Of a DNA stretch of 64,000 nt, positions 43,040 through 51,877 are shown piece by piece. The stretch comes from Novosphingobium sp. PP1Y (lineage in GTDB: Bacteria > Pseudomonadota > Alphaproteobacteria > Sphingomonadales > Sphingomonadaceae). Position numbers and translations under genes: made by a program. Every line of letters starts with the position of its first letter. The stretch's first letter is position 1. The stretch covers positions 403,001 through 467,000 of the forward strand of contig NC_015580.1 in NCBI RefSeq assembly GCF_000253255.1, written 5' to 3'. Under the pieces are notes generated by a model that saw only the letters and a program-made list of their open reading frames with translations, had not been told where the DNA came from and made no database searches.

Positions 43040-44296
43040 TCACGGCCGGATCGACTGGATGACCTGCTCGACCGCGAGGTATTCCGCCGTCGGATCGGCC
43101 GCGCGCAAGTTGGCGACGGGCACGCCGTCGCGCATCACGAACGAGACGAGGACTTTCGCACCGAGCTTGACCGCCTTGTCGAAGCGCTTGCGGGGCGATC
43201 CGGTGGCGATCATCTCGGCGTCGATGCCCTGGTGGCGCAGCGCGGTGATGGCCTTCTGGGCATAGGGCAGGGCGGTATCGTCCTCGACCGCGAGGATCAC
43301 CGTGAGCGGGGCTTCCCCAAGCGCGCCTGCATCGGCGACCAGCATCGAGAGGCGCTCGATGCCCGCTGCCCAGCCGACCGCCGGGGTCGCCGGTCCGCCC
43401 AGCGCCTCGAGCAGGCCGTCGTAGCGACCGCCGCCGAGCACGGTGCCCTGGGCGCCGAGCCGGTCTGTCACAAATTCGAACGCAGTGTGGCGATAGTAGT
43501 CGAGCCCGCGCACAAGGGCCGGCGCGCGCACATAGTCCACCGAGGCCGCGTCGAGCCCTTGTGTCACCTGCCCGAAGAAGTCCTGCGCCTCGGCCGAGAG
43601 GAAATCGTCGATCTTCGGTGCATCGGCGGTGAAGGGCTTGTCGCGCGGGTCCTTGGAATCGAGGATGCGCAGCGGGTTGCGTTCGAGACGGTCCTGCGAA
43701 TCCTCGCTGAGCGAGTCCTTGTGGTCGCGGAAGTACTCGATCAGCGCGGCGCGCCAGGCTTCGCGGCTGGCAGCATCGCCCAGGGTGTTGAGCTGAAGCG
43801 TCACGCCTTCGGCAATGCCCAGTTCCTTGAGCAACTGGTCGGCCATCACGAGAAGTTCGACATCGACCATTGGCTCGGCTGCGCCGATCACTTCGGCGTC
43901 GATCTGGTGGAACTGGCGGTAGCGGCCCTTCTGCGGACGCTCGTAGCGGAACAGCGGGCCGTGGGTCGCGACCTTGAGCGGGGCGAACTGCTTCCAGCCG
44001 TTGGTGAGGTAGGCGCGGGCGATCCCCGCGGTGAATTCGGGGCGCAGGGTCAGCGATTCGCCGCCGCGATCCTCGAAGGAGTACATTTCCTTGGAAACGA
44101 CGTCGGTCGTCTCGCCCAGCGAACGCGAGAATACGGCGGTCTTCTCGAAGACCGGCATTTCGACGCGGCGGAAGCGGTAGAGCTTACGCAAGCGTTCGAA
44201 GGTTTCGACGACATGCGCGAAAGCCTCGGCGTCGCTGCCGAAAATGTCCTGGGTTCCCCTGATCGCTTTGGGAATGGCCTGTGGTGTGCTGCTCAT
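43040..44296 (-). CDS. hisS: Histidyl-tRNA synthetase
   Basis: A 418-residue class II synthetase. Motif 2 (GPLFRYERPQKGRYRQFHQ), the histidine A-motif (LVRGLDYYRHTAFEF) and motif 3 (GWAAGIERLSML) are visible, followed by the anticodon-binding domain. The start MSSTPQAIPK at 44296 is preferred. The frame is open to 44500, but the extra 68 residues are Arg/Pro-rich and non-homologous. The gene is divergent from the M61 peptidase with 179 bp between starts. Confidence 0.96.
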   Translation of the reverse strand: MSSTPQAIPKAIRGTQDIFGSDAEAFAHVVETFERLRKLYRFRRVEMPVFEKTAVFSRSLGETTDVVSKEMYSFEDRGGESLTLRPEFTAGIARAYLTNGWKQFAPLKVATHGPLFRYERPQKGRYRQFHQIDAEVIGAAEPMVDVELLVMADQLLKELGIAEGVTLQLNTLGDAASREAWRAALIEYFRDHKDSLSEDSQDRLERNPLRILDSKDPRDKPFTADAPKIDDFLSAEAQDFFGQVTQGLDAASVDYVRAPALVRGLDYYRHTAFEFVTDRLGAQGTVLGGGRYDGLLEALGGPATPAVGWAAGIERLSMLVADAGALGEAPLTVILAVEDDTALPYAQKAITALRHQGIDAEMIATGSPRKRFDKAVKLGAKVLVSFVMRDGVPVANLRAADPTAEYLAVEQVIQSIRP

Positions 44297-44475
44297 GACG
44301 CGCGCGCTTAGCGGGAATGGCGCTGCGGGGGAAGACCGCTGCTGGACGCGATGGCGCCGGGATGACGCCGATTGGCCCCGTCGTGGTAACCGATCCGGTC
44401 CAAATCGGGAAGGTTGCAGGGTCCATGCACTCTTGCGGTTGCGCTCGCGCGGCCGGGTTGCCAATACCCGGGGCC

Positions 44476-46410
44476 ATGAAAAATATTCCTGCGGTTGCAA
44501 CGCTTCTCTCCGCCCTTTGCCTTTCCACCTCGGTCCCGGCCATCAGCGCCGAGCCGACGCGTATCGAGATGGCCAGCCCGACGGTGCCCGATGCGGTCGA
44601 CAGTCCCTGGCCGGGGGGAACAATCCAGCTCGACATCGATGCGAGCGACGTGACTCGCGCGACCTACAAGGTGACCGAGACGATTCCGGTTGCGCCCGGA
44701 ACCGAGCGGCTGACGCTGCTCTTTCCGCAGTGGCTGCCCGGCAACCACGGGCCGCGCGGGCCGCTGGCGGAACTGGTCGACTTGCGCTTCACCGTCGACG
44801 GCAAGCCGGTGAAATGGGAGCGTGACCCGATCGAGGTCTATGCTTTCCACGTCGAGCTGCCCGCGAATGCGCGCAAGGTCGTGGCCCGCTTCATCCATAC
44901 CTCGCCGCTGCAGCCTTCCGAGGGCCGTGTGACCGTGACGCCCGACATGCTCAACCTGCAATGGGAGAAGATGAGCCTCTATCCGGCCGGGCACTACGTC
45001 AGCCGGATCAAGGTGCGCCCAAGCGTGACCTTCCCCAAGGGCTGGACCCCGGCAACCGCGCTCGACGGCGAGACTTACGCCGGCGATCGCTACGCCTGGG
45101 CCGAGACCAATTACGAGGAACTCGTCGATTCCCCGATCTTTGCCGGCGCCAATTATCGCCGCTTCGATCTGGGCAACGATGTCTCGCTCGATGCCGTGGC
45201 GGATTCGCCCGAACTGCTGGAACTCGCCCCGGAAAACCTCGCCAAGCTGCGCGCGCTTTCCGATCAGGCGCTCTACCTGTTCGGCAAGCCGGCCTTCGAT
45301 CACTACGAATTCCTTGTCGCGCTTTCCGGCAAGATCGGCGGGATCGGCCTTGAGCACCTGCGCTCGAGCGAGAACCAGCTCGAGCCGCGTGCCTTCGTCG
45401 ACTGGAAGGGCATGGACTGGGACCGCAATGTCCTGCCGCACGAGTTCACGCACAGCTGGAACGGCAAGTATCGCCGCCCCGCCAAACTGTGGACGCCGGA
45501 CTACCGCACGCCGATGCAGGACAACCTGCTCTGGGTCTACGAAGGCCAGACCCAGTTCTGGGGGCAGGTGCTTGCCGTGCGTTCCGGCGTGCAGGAAAAG
45601 GACACTGTGCTGGGTGCGATCGCACGCGCGGCCGCTGCGCTTGCCGCCAATCCCGGGCGCGGCTGGCGCTCGGTGGAAGATACCACTTTCGATCCGGTCT
45701 TCGCCGCCCGCAAACCCAAGCCCTATGCCTCGATGGCCCGCACCGAGGATTACTACTGGGAAGGCGCGATGGTCTGGCTTGAGGCCGACCAGGTGATTCG
45801 CGAGGGCACCAACGGGCGCAAGGGCCTGGACGACTTCGCCAAGGCGTTCTTCTCCTACCGCGATGGCACGGCCCCGACGCTGCGCTACGGTTTCGACGAC
45901 GTGGTGGCGACGCTCAACGAGATCTATCCGTACGACTGGGCGCGCTTCCTCAAGGACCGCATCTACCAGCCGGGCCGCGGCGCACCTTACGCGGGGATCG
46001 AGAAGGCCGGCTACCAGATCGTCTTCAAGGACGAGCCCAACCCCTACGACAAGGCGCTCGTCGACAAGTACGGCAGCCTCTACCTTTCGCACTCGCTGGG
46101 CATGACGGTCGACAAGGACGGCGACGTCAGCGGCGTGGTCTGGGACAGTCCGGCCTTCAACGCAGGGATCGTGTCGGGCGCGAAGATCATCGCGGTCGAC
46201 GGCACGGTCTATTCCGCCGATGCGATGACCAAGGCAATCACCGCGGCCAAGTCGCGCAAGGAGCCCTTGCAGATCGTTGTGCGGCGCGGCGACAAGGTCA
46301 TGACCGTTTCCGTCGACTATCATGACGGCATGCGCTGGCCATGGCTGGTATCGACGACACCCGGCAGGGAAAACGGCCTGGACCGCCTTCTTGCGGCCCG
46401 TCGCAACTAA
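44476..46410 (+). CDS. M61 family metallopeptidase (glycyl aminopeptidase-like)
   Basis: A 644-residue periplasmic peptidase. The signal peptide ends near PAISA. The gluzincin zinc site HEFTH is at residues 322-326, with the third ligand Glu in YEGQTQFWG about 35 residues later. A PDZ domain lies near the C terminus (GDVSGVVWDSPAFNAGIVSGAKIIAVDG, shown in part as AFNAGIVSGAKIIAVDG). The M61 prototype of Sphingomonas is glycyl aminopeptidase. Start 44476 is chosen for the signal peptide, since the frame is open to 44317. Confidence 0.94.
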   Translation: MKNIPAVATLLSALCLSTSVPAISAEPTRIEMASPTVPDAVDSPWPGGTIQLDIDASDVTRATYKVTETIPVAPGTERLTLLFPQWLPGNHGPRGPLAELVDLRFTVDGKPVKWERDPIEVYAFHVELPANARKVVARFIHTSPLQPSEGRVTVTPDMLNLQWEKMSLYPAGHYVSRIKVRPSVTFPKGWTPATALDGETYAGDRYAWAETNYEELVDSPIFAGANYRRFDLGNDVSLDAVADSPELLELAPENLAKLRALSDQALYLFGKPAFDHYEFLVALSGKIGGIGLEHLRSSENQLEPRAFVDWKGMDWDRNVLPHEFTHSWNGKYRRPAKLWTPDYRTPMQDNLLWVYEGQTQFWGQVLAVRSGVQEKDTVLGAIARAAAALAANPGRGWRSVEDTTFDPVFAARKPKPYASMARTEDYYWEGAMVWLEADQVIREGTNGRKGLDDFAKAFFSYRDGTAPTLRYGFDDVVATLNEIYPYDWARFLKDRIYQPGRGAPYAGIEKAGYQIVFKDEPNPYDKALVDKYGSLYLSHSLGMTVDKDGDVSGVVWDSPAFNAGIVSGAKIIAVDGTVYSADAMTKAITAAKSRKEPLQIVVRRGDKVMTVSVDYHDGMRWPWLVSTTPGRENGLDRLLAARRN

Positions 46411-46519
46411 ATCAGTCTACGACCATTAGCCTGTTGCGACGCAACAGGGGCGAGGCTAAGCCGCGCACCGTAATCGTACCGCGGTCAGCGGACTCACGTC
46501 TGCACAAGTAAGGAATAGT

Positions 46520-47056
46520 ATGCGCATCGACATGATTCCCGTCGGCGACAATCCGCCGGAAAGCCTCAACGTCATCATCGAAGTTCCGACTGGCGGCGAA
46601 CCCGTCAAGTACGAATTCGACAAGGCCTCCGGTGCCCTGTTCGTCGATCGTATTCTGCATACGCCGATGCGCTACCCGGCCAACTACGGCTTCGTGCCGC
46701 ACACCCTGTCGCCCGACGGCGACCCGCTCGATGCGCTGGTCGTTGCCCGCTCGCCCTTCATTCCGGGCTGCGTCGTGCGCGCCCGTCCGATCGCCGTCCT
46801 CAATCTCGAGGACGAACATGGCGGCGACGAGAAGCTGGTCTGCGTGCCGGTGGACTCGACTTTCCCGTACTACTCGGACGTGAAGGAAAAGACCGACCTT
46901 CCCGAGATCGTGTTCAGCCAGATTGAGCACTTCTTTACCCACTACAAGGACCTCGAGAAGGAAAAGTGGGTACGCGTCGGGACCTGGGGCGATGCCAACG
47001 AAGCGCGGAAAATCGTCGTTGAGGCGATTGAGCGCTATAAGGAATCCACGCGCTAA
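46520..47056 (+). CDS. ppa: Inorganic pyrophosphatase
   Basis: A 178-residue family I soluble pyrophosphatase, a cytosolic enzyme that drives biosynthetic reactions by hydrolysing PPi. It shows KYEFDKASGALFVDRIL and RYPANYGFVPHTLSPDGDPLDALV (quoted in parts), including the DGDPLD metal-binding aspartates, and the later KEKTDLPE and KEKWVRVGTW segments. AAGGAAT precedes the ATG. It is monocistronic, with its own terminator. Confidence 0.97.
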   Translation: MRIDMIPVGDNPPESLNVIIEVPTGGEPVKYEFDKASGALFVDRILHTPMRYPANYGFVPHTLSPDGDPLDALVVARSPFIPGCVVRARPIAVLNLEDEHGGDEKLVCVPVDSTFPYYSDVKEKTDLPEIVFSQIEHFFTHYKDLEKEKWVRVGTWGDANEARKIVVEAIERYKESTR

Positions 47057-47111
47057 GCGGCTCTTCTGAGTCGCGCGGACAGCACGAGTTCCACTCCCCC
47101 ATGTGGAACGG

Positions 47112-47141
47112 GGGCCGACGGTGCAAATCGTCGGCCCTTTG
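47112..47141 (+). terminator. Rho-independent terminator after ppa
   Basis: GGGCCGACG/CGTCGGCCC with an 8-nt loop, followed by TTTG. A separate small inverted repeat GTTCCAC-N8-GTGGAAC (47088-47109) lies just upstream. Confidence 0.8.
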
Positions 47142-47465
47142 TCATTCTGGAATCGTGGTTTTTTGCTTTTGAGTTGCCGCGGGAGCTTCCCGGCGCGGCC
47201 TTTCTGCCCTCGTTGAGGCGGGCGGGCGCAGGCCAGAAATCGTCCCAAATGCCGATGGCCGAGTCGACGCAGGAAGCCCCGCTCGCGGGCCGCACGATGG
47301 CGATTGCGCCCCGAATTTTCATGAAAATGCCGGCCTCGGGGCGGGTTCTGTCGGATTACCTCGGTCGGGACTGCAAATAGCGTCCGAAGCGGGGCAAATC
47401 GTGCTAGAAGAGGTTTCCCAAGCGCGCCGATCAGCGCGTCTGCATTGCTTACGGGAGATGAAGCA
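47142..47465. other. Intergenic region without a recognised gene
   Basis: About 320 bases between the ppa terminator and the DUF1326 gene. The only plus-strand ORF here (47174-47380) has no ribosome binding site or recognisable family. The promoter of the DUF1326-DUF2182 pair must lie in the last part, but I cannot define its elements. Confidence 0.5.
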
Positions 47466-48098
47466 ATGGCATACTGGAAACTCAAGGGACGCGAACTCGC
47501 CAACTGCAATTGCGAGTATGGCTGCAACTGCCAGTTCGGCGGCCTGCCGGACAAGGGCAACTGCCAGGCCGTCTTCGCCATGGCGATAGATCAGGGCATC
47601 CACGGCGACACCGACCTTTCTGGGCTCAACATCGCGGCGGTCTTTTCCTGGCCCGGCCCCATCCACGAAGGCCACGGGGAATGCGCTGCCTTCGTCGATG
47701 AACGGGCCACAGATGCGCAGCGCAATGCCCTCCTGACGATCATGACCGGGGGCGACACCGATCCCTTCGCTACCGTCTTCGCCGTCTTTGCCTCGACGAT
47801 CGAGACAATGCACCCGCCGGGCTTCGTGCCGATCGAGTTCGATGTCGACGTCGACGGGCGCACGGGGCGGCTGCGCATCGAAGGGCATGTCGAAATGGAC
47901 GGCGAGCCGATCCGCAGTCCGGTCAACGGCGCCGAAGTGCGCGCCCGCATCAATCTGCCAGATGGCTTCGAATATGAGATCGCCGAAATCGGCTCGGGCT
48001 CCAGCAAGTCCTTTGCCCCGATGAAGCTGGAACATTCGCACAGCTACGGCCAGTTCGCGAACCTGCATCTCGATAGCCACGGGGTCGTGCGCGCCTGA
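47466..48098 (+). CDS. DUF1326 domain protein
   Basis: A 210-residue protein of the DUF1326 family. Its N terminus carries the striking CNCEYGCNC motif (Cys14, 16, 20 and 22), which looks like a soft-metal site. The rest is predicted beta-rich, resembling a lipid- or ligand-binding barrel, with HPPGFVPIEFDVD and the HSHSYG ending. No signal peptide is seen. The ATG at 47466 has GGGAGATGAAG upstream, and a TTG at 47445 is in frame. The stop overlaps the DUF2182 ATG (TGATG). This pairing recurs across Proteobacteria. Confidence 0.9.
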   Translation: MAYWKLKGRELANCNCEYGCNCQFGGLPDKGNCQAVFAMAIDQGIHGDTDLSGLNIAAVFSWPGPIHEGHGECAAFVDERATDAQRNALLTIMTGGDTDPFATVFAVFASTIETMHPPGFVPIEFDVDVDGRTGRLRIEGHVEMDGEPIRSPVNGAEVRARINLPDGFEYEIAEIGSGSSKSFAPMKLEHSHSYGQFANLHLDSHGVVRA

Positions 48099-48964
48099 TG
48101 GCGACCGCCCTTGAGGCCATGCTGGCACGGCATCGCGCCGTCACCGTCGCCATGCTTTTCCTTCTGACGGTCCTTGCGTGGATATGGCTGGCGACCGGGG
48201 CGGGTTCGGGCATGGTCCCGGGCCTGTCGTTTCCTGCGATCATGCCGGCCAGCAGCCCGTCGCCGGAGATGATGCGGGGCCTCGACAATGCCATGGGCGA
48301 CCGCACGGGCGCATCGATGGGGGCGATGCCGGGGATGGCCGCAGCCGCTGCGCCTTGGGCCCTGCCGCGCTTCCTGCTCACCTTTGCGATGTGGTGGGTG
48401 ATGATGGTGGCCATGATGCTGCCGTCCGCGGCCCCCACCATCCTGCTCCATGCCCGCGCCGGAAACGCCTCGGCAACCGGATCGCCGCCAGCGACCGGCA
48501 CCTTTCTCGCCGGCTACCTGCTTGTCTGGGGTCTGTTCTCGCTCGCCGCAACGGTCCTGCAGATGGCGCTTGAACGGGCCGGGATCATGGCCGGGATGGA
48601 CATGGTCTCGGTCAGCCGACCGTTTTCGGCCGCCGTGCTCGTCCTTGCCGGGCTCTACCAGCTATCGCCGTTGAAGGAGGCATGCCTGCGCCACTGCCGC
48701 AATCCCGCCCGGTTCCTGGCCCGGCACTATCGCCCCGGGCAGACGGGCGCATTGCGCATGGGGCTGCTGCACGGGGCCTGGTGTGCCGGATGCTGCTGGC
48801 TGCTGATGGCGCTGCTGTTCGTCGGCGGGGTTATGAACCTCGTCTGGATCGCGTTCCTGACGCTTGTCGTGGCTGCCGAAAAGCTGCTCCCCGGCGGCCG
48901 CGGAATCGCGATCGCCGGAGGGCTGGCCTGCATCGCCTGGGGCGCGTGGATCGTCCTCGCGTGA
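48098..48964 (+). CDS. DUF2182 family predicted metal-binding integral membrane protein
   Basis: A 288-residue membrane protein with about six or seven helices. It carries the family signatures WWVMMVAMMLPSAAPTILL, the PLKEACLRHCRNP loop, and GAWCAGCCWLLMALLFVGGVMNL-type sequence (parts shown), rich in Met and Cys. The methionine-rich first periplasmic region (MMRGLDNAMGDRTGASMGAM) also suggests metal handling, for example copper. It is coupled to the DUF1326 gene by a one-base overlap. The biochemical function is not established. Confidence 0.9.
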   Translation: MATALEAMLARHRAVTVAMLFLLTVLAWIWLATGAGSGMVPGLSFPAIMPASSPSPEMMRGLDNAMGDRTGASMGAMPGMAAAAAPWALPRFLLTFAMWWVMMVAMMLPSAAPTILLHARAGNASATGSPPATGTFLAGYLLVWGLFSLAATVLQMALERAGIMAGMDMVSVSRPFSAAVLVLAGLYQLSPLKEACLRHCRNPARFLARHYRPGQTGALRMGLLHGAWCAGCCWLLMALLFVGGVMNLVWIAFLTLVVAAEKLLPGGRGIAIAGGLACIAWGAWIVLA

Positions 48965-48989
48965 CCTGAGGCGTAATCTCGACCTTGGG

Positions 48990-50444
48990 TCAGGCGCTGG
49001 GCTGGATGCCCATGCACAGGTACTTCACTTCCATGAAGTCATCGAGGCCGTAGTGCGAACCCTCGCGGCCGAGTCCCGATTGCTTGACCCCTCCGAAGGG
49101 GGCGACTTCAGTGGAGATCAGGCCGGTGTTGATGCCGACCATGCCCGCCTCCAGCGCTTCGGCGACGCGCCACACGCGGCTGAGGTCGCGTGCATAGAAA
49201 TAGCTGGCGAGGCCGAATTCGGTGTCGTTGGCCATGGCGATGGCGTCCGCCTCGTCCTTGAAGCGGATAACGCCGGCGAGCGGGCCGAAAGTCTCTTCGC
49301 GCGCGATCTTCATGTCGGGCTTCACCCCTGCGATCACGGTCGGGTTGAAGAAAGTGCCGCCCAGCGCATTGCGCTGGCCGCCGGCCAGAACGGTGGCGCC
49401 GCCGGCCTTGGCGTCTTCGAGGTGTTCCTCGACCTTCTCAACCGCCTTTTCATCGATCATCGGACCGATGTCGGTGCCGGAGTCCATGCCGTAGCCGACC
49501 TTCATCGCAGAAACCCGCCTGGCCAGCTTGTCGACGAACTCGTCATAGACGCCGTCCTGCACGTAGAAGCGGTTGGTGCACACGCAGGTCTGGCCGCCGT
49601 TGCGGAACTTGGAAATCATCGCGCCGTCGATCGCGGCATCGACATCGGCATCGTCGAAGACCAGGAACGGCGCATTGCCGCCCAGTTCCATCGAGCACTT
49701 CTTGATCGTCTCGGCGCTCTCTCGCAGCAGGTCGCGGCCGATCTCGGTCGATCCGGTGAAGGTGATCTTGGCGACCTTGGGATTGCCGGTCAGTTCCGAA
49801 CCGATCTGGCCCGCGCTGCCGGTGACGACATTGACGACGCCGGCCGGAATGCCCGCCATCTCGCACAGCGCGGCAATGGCGAGCGCGGAGTATGGCGTGG
49901 CCGACGCCGGCTTGATGACGATGGTGCAGCCCGCCGCCAGCGCCGGGCCGAGCTTGCGGGTGATCATCGCATTGGGAAAGTTCCAGGGCGTGATCGCGCC
50001 CACGACGCCGACGCCCTGCTTGATCACGACGATGCGGCGATCCGCGGCATGGCTGGGGATGACGTCGCCATAGGCACGTTTGCCCTCTTCGCCGAACCAT
50101 TCGATGAACCCTGCGCCATAGGCGATTTCGCCCTTGCCCTCGGCAAAGGGCTTGCCCTGTTCGCGGCTGAGCAGTTCGCCCAGGTCGTCCTGATGCTCCA
50201 TCATCAGTTCGTAGAGCTTGCGCAGGAGCTTGGCGCGCTCGCCCGCGGTCTTGGCGCGCCAACCGGGCAGGGCCGCTTCCGCGGCATCGATGGCGCGCGC
50301 GGTCTCGTCCTTGCCCATCTTGGGTACGGTGCCCAGCACCTTGCCGCTGCCGGGATCGGTCACTTCGAAGGTGGCCCCTGAATCGGCATCGCACCACTTG
50401 CCGTCGATGTAGCACTGCTGCTTGAGGAAGTCGGTGTAGGCCAT
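48990..50444 (-). CDS. gabD: NAD(P)-dependent succinate-semialdehyde dehydrogenase
   Basis: A 484-residue aldehyde dehydrogenase. The catalytic Cys is Cys287 in RNGGQTCVCTNR, with the neighbouring Cys289 giving the CxC pattern typical of SSADH, and the general base is Glu253 in MELGGNAP. PWNFPNAMITRKLGPALAAG is the family coenzyme-binding segment. It oxidises succinate semialdehyde from GABA or related routes to succinate. The start at 50444 has the family N terminus, and the frame runs back to 50531. No transaminase gene is adjacent. Confidence 0.9.
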   Translation of the reverse strand: MAYTDFLKQQCYIDGKWCDADSGATFEVTDPGSGKVLGTVPKMGKDETARAIDAAEAALPGWRAKTAGERAKLLRKLYELMMEHQDDLGELLSREQGKPFAEGKGEIAYGAGFIEWFGEEGKRAYGDVIPSHAADRRIVVIKQGVGVVGAITPWNFPNAMITRKLGPALAAGCTIVIKPASATPYSALAIAALCEMAGIPAGVVNVVTGSAGQIGSELTGNPKVAKITFTGSTEIGRDLLRESAETIKKCSMELGGNAPFLVFDDADVDAAIDGAMISKFRNGGQTCVCTNRFYVQDGVYDEFVDKLARRVSAMKVGYGMDSGTDIGPMIDEKAVEKVEEHLEDAKAGGATVLAGGQRNALGGTFFNPTVIAGVKPDMKIAREETFGPLAGVIRFKDEADAIAMANDTEFGLASYFYARDLSRVWRVAEALEAGMVGINTGLISTEVAPFGGVKQSGLGREGSHYGLDDFMEVKYLCMGIQPSA

Positions 50445-50670
50445 GCTTTCAGGTTCCCTGTTCTTCGTCGGCCCCGACAGGCAGGGCTGGTTATTTTCAA
50501 GATCGATAGGGTGGCGAATACCTCGTGGCAACCGCTCAGTGCTGCTAGGTCGCAGCGCCGGCCCGGCGATTATAGGACCTGCTTTCCTTCCTGGAAGTTA
50601 CCGGTACGACAATTTCCGATCCGGCGGGGCGGGCTTGATCGAACCGGGAAAGCAGGACACGGGGGACAGC

Positions 50671-51690
50671 ATGACCGTTAACCGTTTGCCCCCGCCTCCG
50701 CGCACCACTGCCAATCCTGCCCCGATCAGACCTGCGGATTCGGTGCGCCGCACGAGCAGCATCGATGTTTGCTGGCCCAATGGGCTGGACGGCGAACGCC
50801 TGTTCGTTGGACGCGCGCGCGATCTTGTCACGCCGGCATCGGGGGATGCAGGACAGGTCTGCGCCGAAGGTTTCTTCGAAGCGCGCATCGGCGATGACAA
50901 GACGATCCGGTCGATCGTTGCCGATGCGGGCTATCCCAAGATCGGTCAACTGGTCGGGGAACGCGGCGGAGGCCATCTGCGCATGGTGCTGGCAGAGCGC
51001 ATGCCCGAGCTGATCGCCGGGTACGATCCGCTCTACCTGACGCTCGACGACATATCTGGTACTGCGCTGGTCTCTGCCTTCGCGCGATTGCAGTGGGCGC
51101 CGGAACTGGTCGCACGGCACCGCGAGCAGCTGGGCGAGGATGCCTATCGCAAGCAGCTGGAGCAGCGCATCGATATCTGCTGGGGGCTCAAGGAAGGGCA
51201 CAGCGGCGTCTCGCCCGAGGGTTCGCCCTATGCGGTTGCCGATGCCGACGCAGGCCACTTGCGCAACCCCGCCGATCCCGAAGGCTGGCACGCGTTCCCC
51301 GAAACGGAGGGCGCCGGGTTTCGCCGGGCGCGTCGCATCGATGTCATGCGCGACCGCACAGCCGGGGTCATCCGGGTGGACTCCGCCTTTCAGGACAGTG
51401 CCAGGCTCAAGCAGGGCGGCCGCGTCGCCATTCACGAGTACAACCTGCGCGCCACGGTGGATATCGGGACGCTGGAGATCCTCTCCATCGAACCCGAAGC
51501 GCGTATTCTTCCCTTCTCGGAATGCCCCGGTGCGATCGCCAATGCCCAGAGGCTGGTCGGCAAGCGCATCGGCGACCTGCGCGACGAAGTGCTGTCCCTG
51601 CTGCGCGGCCCTGCCGGCTGCACCCACCTCAACGACGCCTTGCGCGCCCTTGCCGACATTCCGGGGCTGGTGGCGCACCTGCCGGGGTGA
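50671..51690 (+). CDS. DUF2889 domain protein
   Basis: A 339-residue cytosolic protein of the DUF2889 family. It is marked by the long central region with RRARRIDVMRD, the GCTHLNDALRALADIPGL ending and the AIHEYNLRATVDIG beta segment. The function is unknown. Relatives often sit in gene clusters for hydrophobic-compound catabolism in sphingomonads, which fits the carboxylase operon downstream. GGGGGA precedes the ATG at 50671. An antisense frame at 50545-51678 is a shadow. Confidence 0.82.
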   Translation: MTVNRLPPPPRTTANPAPIRPADSVRRTSSIDVCWPNGLDGERLFVGRARDLVTPASGDAGQVCAEGFFEARIGDDKTIRSIVADAGYPKIGQLVGERGGGHLRMVLAERMPELIAGYDPLYLTLDDISGTALVSAFARLQWAPELVARHREQLGEDAYRKQLEQRIDICWGLKEGHSGVSPEGSPYAVADADAGHLRNPADPEGWHAFPETEGAGFRRARRIDVMRDRTAGVIRVDSAFQDSARLKQGGRVAIHEYNLRATVDIGTLEILSIEPEARILPFSECPGAIANAQRLVGKRIGDLRDEVLSLLRGPAGCTHLNDALRALADIPGLVAHLPG

Positions 51691-51742
51691 GACTGAGCGT
51701 CGCTCGCATTCCCCTCATTCCCTATGACGTCGACGATCATTC

Positions 51743-51757
51743 ATAGACACTGTCTAT
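51743..51757. promoter_or_regulatory. Palindrome upstream of the acyl-CoA carboxylase operon (candidate operator)
   Basis: ATAGAC-ACT-GTCTAT is a perfect 6-bp inverted repeat, and TATAAA (51755-51760) overlaps its right end as a possible -10. Size and position fit a TetR- or MerR-family operator. The TetR gene at 55863 is the nearest candidate. Confidence 0.5.
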
Positions 51758-51877
51758 AAAGTACCCCGGAAACTTTCAATTTCCCCACCGGTTTCGCCCT
51801 TGGTACATAGATGCCGCAAATCAGAACGAACCGGTGAAGAGGGTTATGCTCCCAGCAGCGACAAGGACGATCCGGGC

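Noticed and set aside
50545..51678. A 377-codon minus-strand ORF as an alternative to the DUF2889 gene
   Set aside because: The plus-strand product has DUF2889 motifs and a good ribosome binding site. The minus one has neither.
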